A stretch of DNA of 44,586 nt from Flavobacteriaceae bacterium (lineage in GTDB: Bacteria; Bacteroidota; Bacteroidia; Flavobacteriales; Flavobacteriaceae): NCBI GenBank assembly GCA_022428005.1, contig JAKMDI010000018.1:1-44586 (forward strand), in the 5' to 3' direction. Below the pieces are notes generated by a model. It was not told where the DNA came from, did not search any database, and was given only the letters and a program-made list of their open reading frames with translations. This document shows positions 43,652 through 44,586 of this stretch, piece after piece. The first letter of the stretch is position 1; every line of letters begins with the position of its first letter. Both the position numbers and the translations under genes were made by a program.

Positions 43652-44586
43652 TTATTGAGGGGATTTTTGAATGAGAAATAAACCCCTATTGATGTCACTT
43701 ATGGCAATCACACCACTTTCAAAAAAGGGATAAACATTCCACGCTCCGTTAAAAGTAGTGGTATTATTTTCTGGATAGGTGTCAAAAAATCCAATTTCAT
43801 CCATGTTTTTATTTTCCAAGTCATCAATTGCGATGACCCTAACGCCTGCAGTGTAGTTGGCCAAGTAGAATAAATCACTCATAACATAGCCATTGTGATC
43901 AATAGCATTCGTGGGGCCATAATAAGAAAAGTGCAGTTTTGGGTGGTCTAAATCCGTGAGGTCAAAAATCAATGATCGGGTTTTGATCCCTGTATTGAAT
44001 TCATCTAATTCATCCCCGATGATAAAATATTTTTGGGTTTTATCGAACCACCCTTGATGGGTATAGAAGGTGTTTTGATAGGTTATTTGGCCAATGGTCC
44101 TCGGGTTTTGTTTATCGGTAACATCCAGGATTACGAGCCTATCCTCATTGGATCCCAAGAATATTTCTCTTCCCTGATAGTCTGGATCGGGGCCGCTGTA
44201 GGTGACGACCTGAGCATCGTGACTGTAGCCAGCGTCAGCAAATCCTCCCTCCGAAATGGCTCCCTGAAGATTATTGAGATTGAGGAAGTATACTCCTCCT
44301 GCATATATACCATTCAAATCGGTTCCCACCACATAGCCGTAGCCACTGTCTTGGTTTACCACCATATTGTGTGCGGTAGGTACAGGATTAATGACCCGGT
44401 CGGCGTCAAAAGTTTGCGCTGACTGTAGCCCTCTCAAACGGGTAAGATCAAAAACTTGAATTCCGTGATTGGGTGCCTCACTTACAATAAAGGCATGGTT
44501 GTTATACACTTTAATATCCCTCCACACGCTGGGCTCTGTTGCCGTAGGCAACTTCCCTATAAAAATTGGGGATACTGGATCACTGA
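43652..44586 (-). CDS. Choice-of-anchor B family protein (5' end outside the window)
   Basis: The frame is open to the window edge and reads SDPVSPIFIGKLPTATEPS and then VWRDIKVYNNHAFIVSEA, so the true start lies beyond 44586. At least 311 residues are present. They show the LVIxP-like propeller of choice-of-anchor B proteins: HGIQVFDLTRL, YSHDAQVVTYSGPD, FLGSNEDRLVILDVTD, HQGWFDKTQKYFIIGDELDE and AIDHNGYV. The C-terminus ends LFLIQKSPQ with no sorting domain, so any anchor would be an N-terminal lipid. The function is unknown. Confidence 0.85.
   Translation of the reverse strand, partial: SDPVSPIFIGKLPTATEPSVWRDIKVYNNHAFIVSEAPNHGIQVFDLTRLRGLQSAQTFDADRVINPVPTAHNMVVNQDSGYGYVVGTDLNGIYAGGVYFLNLNNLQGAISEGGFADAGYSHDAQVVTYSGPDPDYQGREIFLGSNEDRLVILDVTDKQNPRTIGQITYQNTFYTHQGWFDKTQKYFIIGDELDEFNTGIKTRSLIFDLTDLDHPKLHFSYYGPTNAIDHNGYVMSDLFYLANYTAGVRVIAIDDLENKNMDEIGFFDTYPENNTTTFNGAWNVYPFFESGVIAISDINRGLFLIQKSPQ

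Noticed and set aside
1-44586. CRISPR arrays, insertion sequences, phage genes, toxin-antitoxin or retron-like elements
   Set aside because: No regularly spaced repeats, transposase, integrase, reverse transcriptase or small paired toxin genes were seen on either strand.

Overview
The window looks like chromosomal DNA of a marine, alginate-degrading member of the Flavobacteriaceae (Bacteroidota). The evidence is the AT-rich sequence, near absence of Shine-Dalgarno sites, flavobacterial -33/-7 type promoters (TTG ... TAnnTTTG), a complete Bat (aerotolerance) operon, a full sufA-B-C-D-S-E-sufT operon followed by a DUF2480 gene, and a yicC-gmk-nadD run. I see no rRNA, CRISPR array, prophage or insertion sequence. 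Genus cannot be fixed from the sequence alone.

Layout. 1-1.6 kb: a tRNA-Arg(TCG), then a scar in which the 5' end of an M3 peptidase (dcp-like) gene runs into a gpsA gene that has lost its 5' end and carries a -1 frameshift. 1.6-3.6 kb: pheS, a small unknown gene and a cvpA-family gene. 3.6-12.5 kb: an eight-gene leftward Bat operon (moxR, DUF58, a BatD-like membrane protein, batA, batB, batC, batD, batE). 12.8-18.3 kb: housekeeping genes (SDR, hflX, lpxH-like, a metB-like PLP enzyme, an ArsC-fold protein and an EamA transporter).

18.4-24.3 kb: a sugar-oxidation module. It holds a lipoprotein cytochrome c, a gluconate-dehydrogenase-subunit-3-like protein, a GMC flavoprotein with a Cys-x5-Cys-x3-Cys triad, a Gfo/Idh/MocA oxidoreductase, a TIM-barrel isomerase/epimerase and a lipoprotein DUF1080 hydrolase. 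Together they fit a 3-keto-glycoside route: oxidise a glycoside outside the cytoplasmic membrane, pass electrons to cytochrome c, cleave the 3-keto sugar, then reduce or isomerise it.

24.3-26.4 kb: yicC, gmk, nadD. 26.4-34.5 kb: an alginate-use locus with PL6 and PL17 lyases, kdgF, a FadR-type GntR regulator, a hexuronate-type MFS transporter and an SDR likely to reduce DEH. SusC/SusD, KDG kinase and KDPG aldolase are absent from the window. Palindromic sites of the form TTGGTnnACCAA lie in tandem, spaced exactly 13 bp, in front of PL6 and again after kdgF. A further exact copy lies about 10 kb away, between the metB-like and arsC-like genes. These are probably operators of the GntR protein. 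A cluster of three hairpins next to the second operator array is unexplained.

34.5-42.3 kb: a GT4 glycosyltransferase, DUF2480 and the suf operon, all leftward. 42.3-44.6 kb: a seven-repeat propeller lipoprotein and a choice-of-anchor-B protein cut by the window edge.
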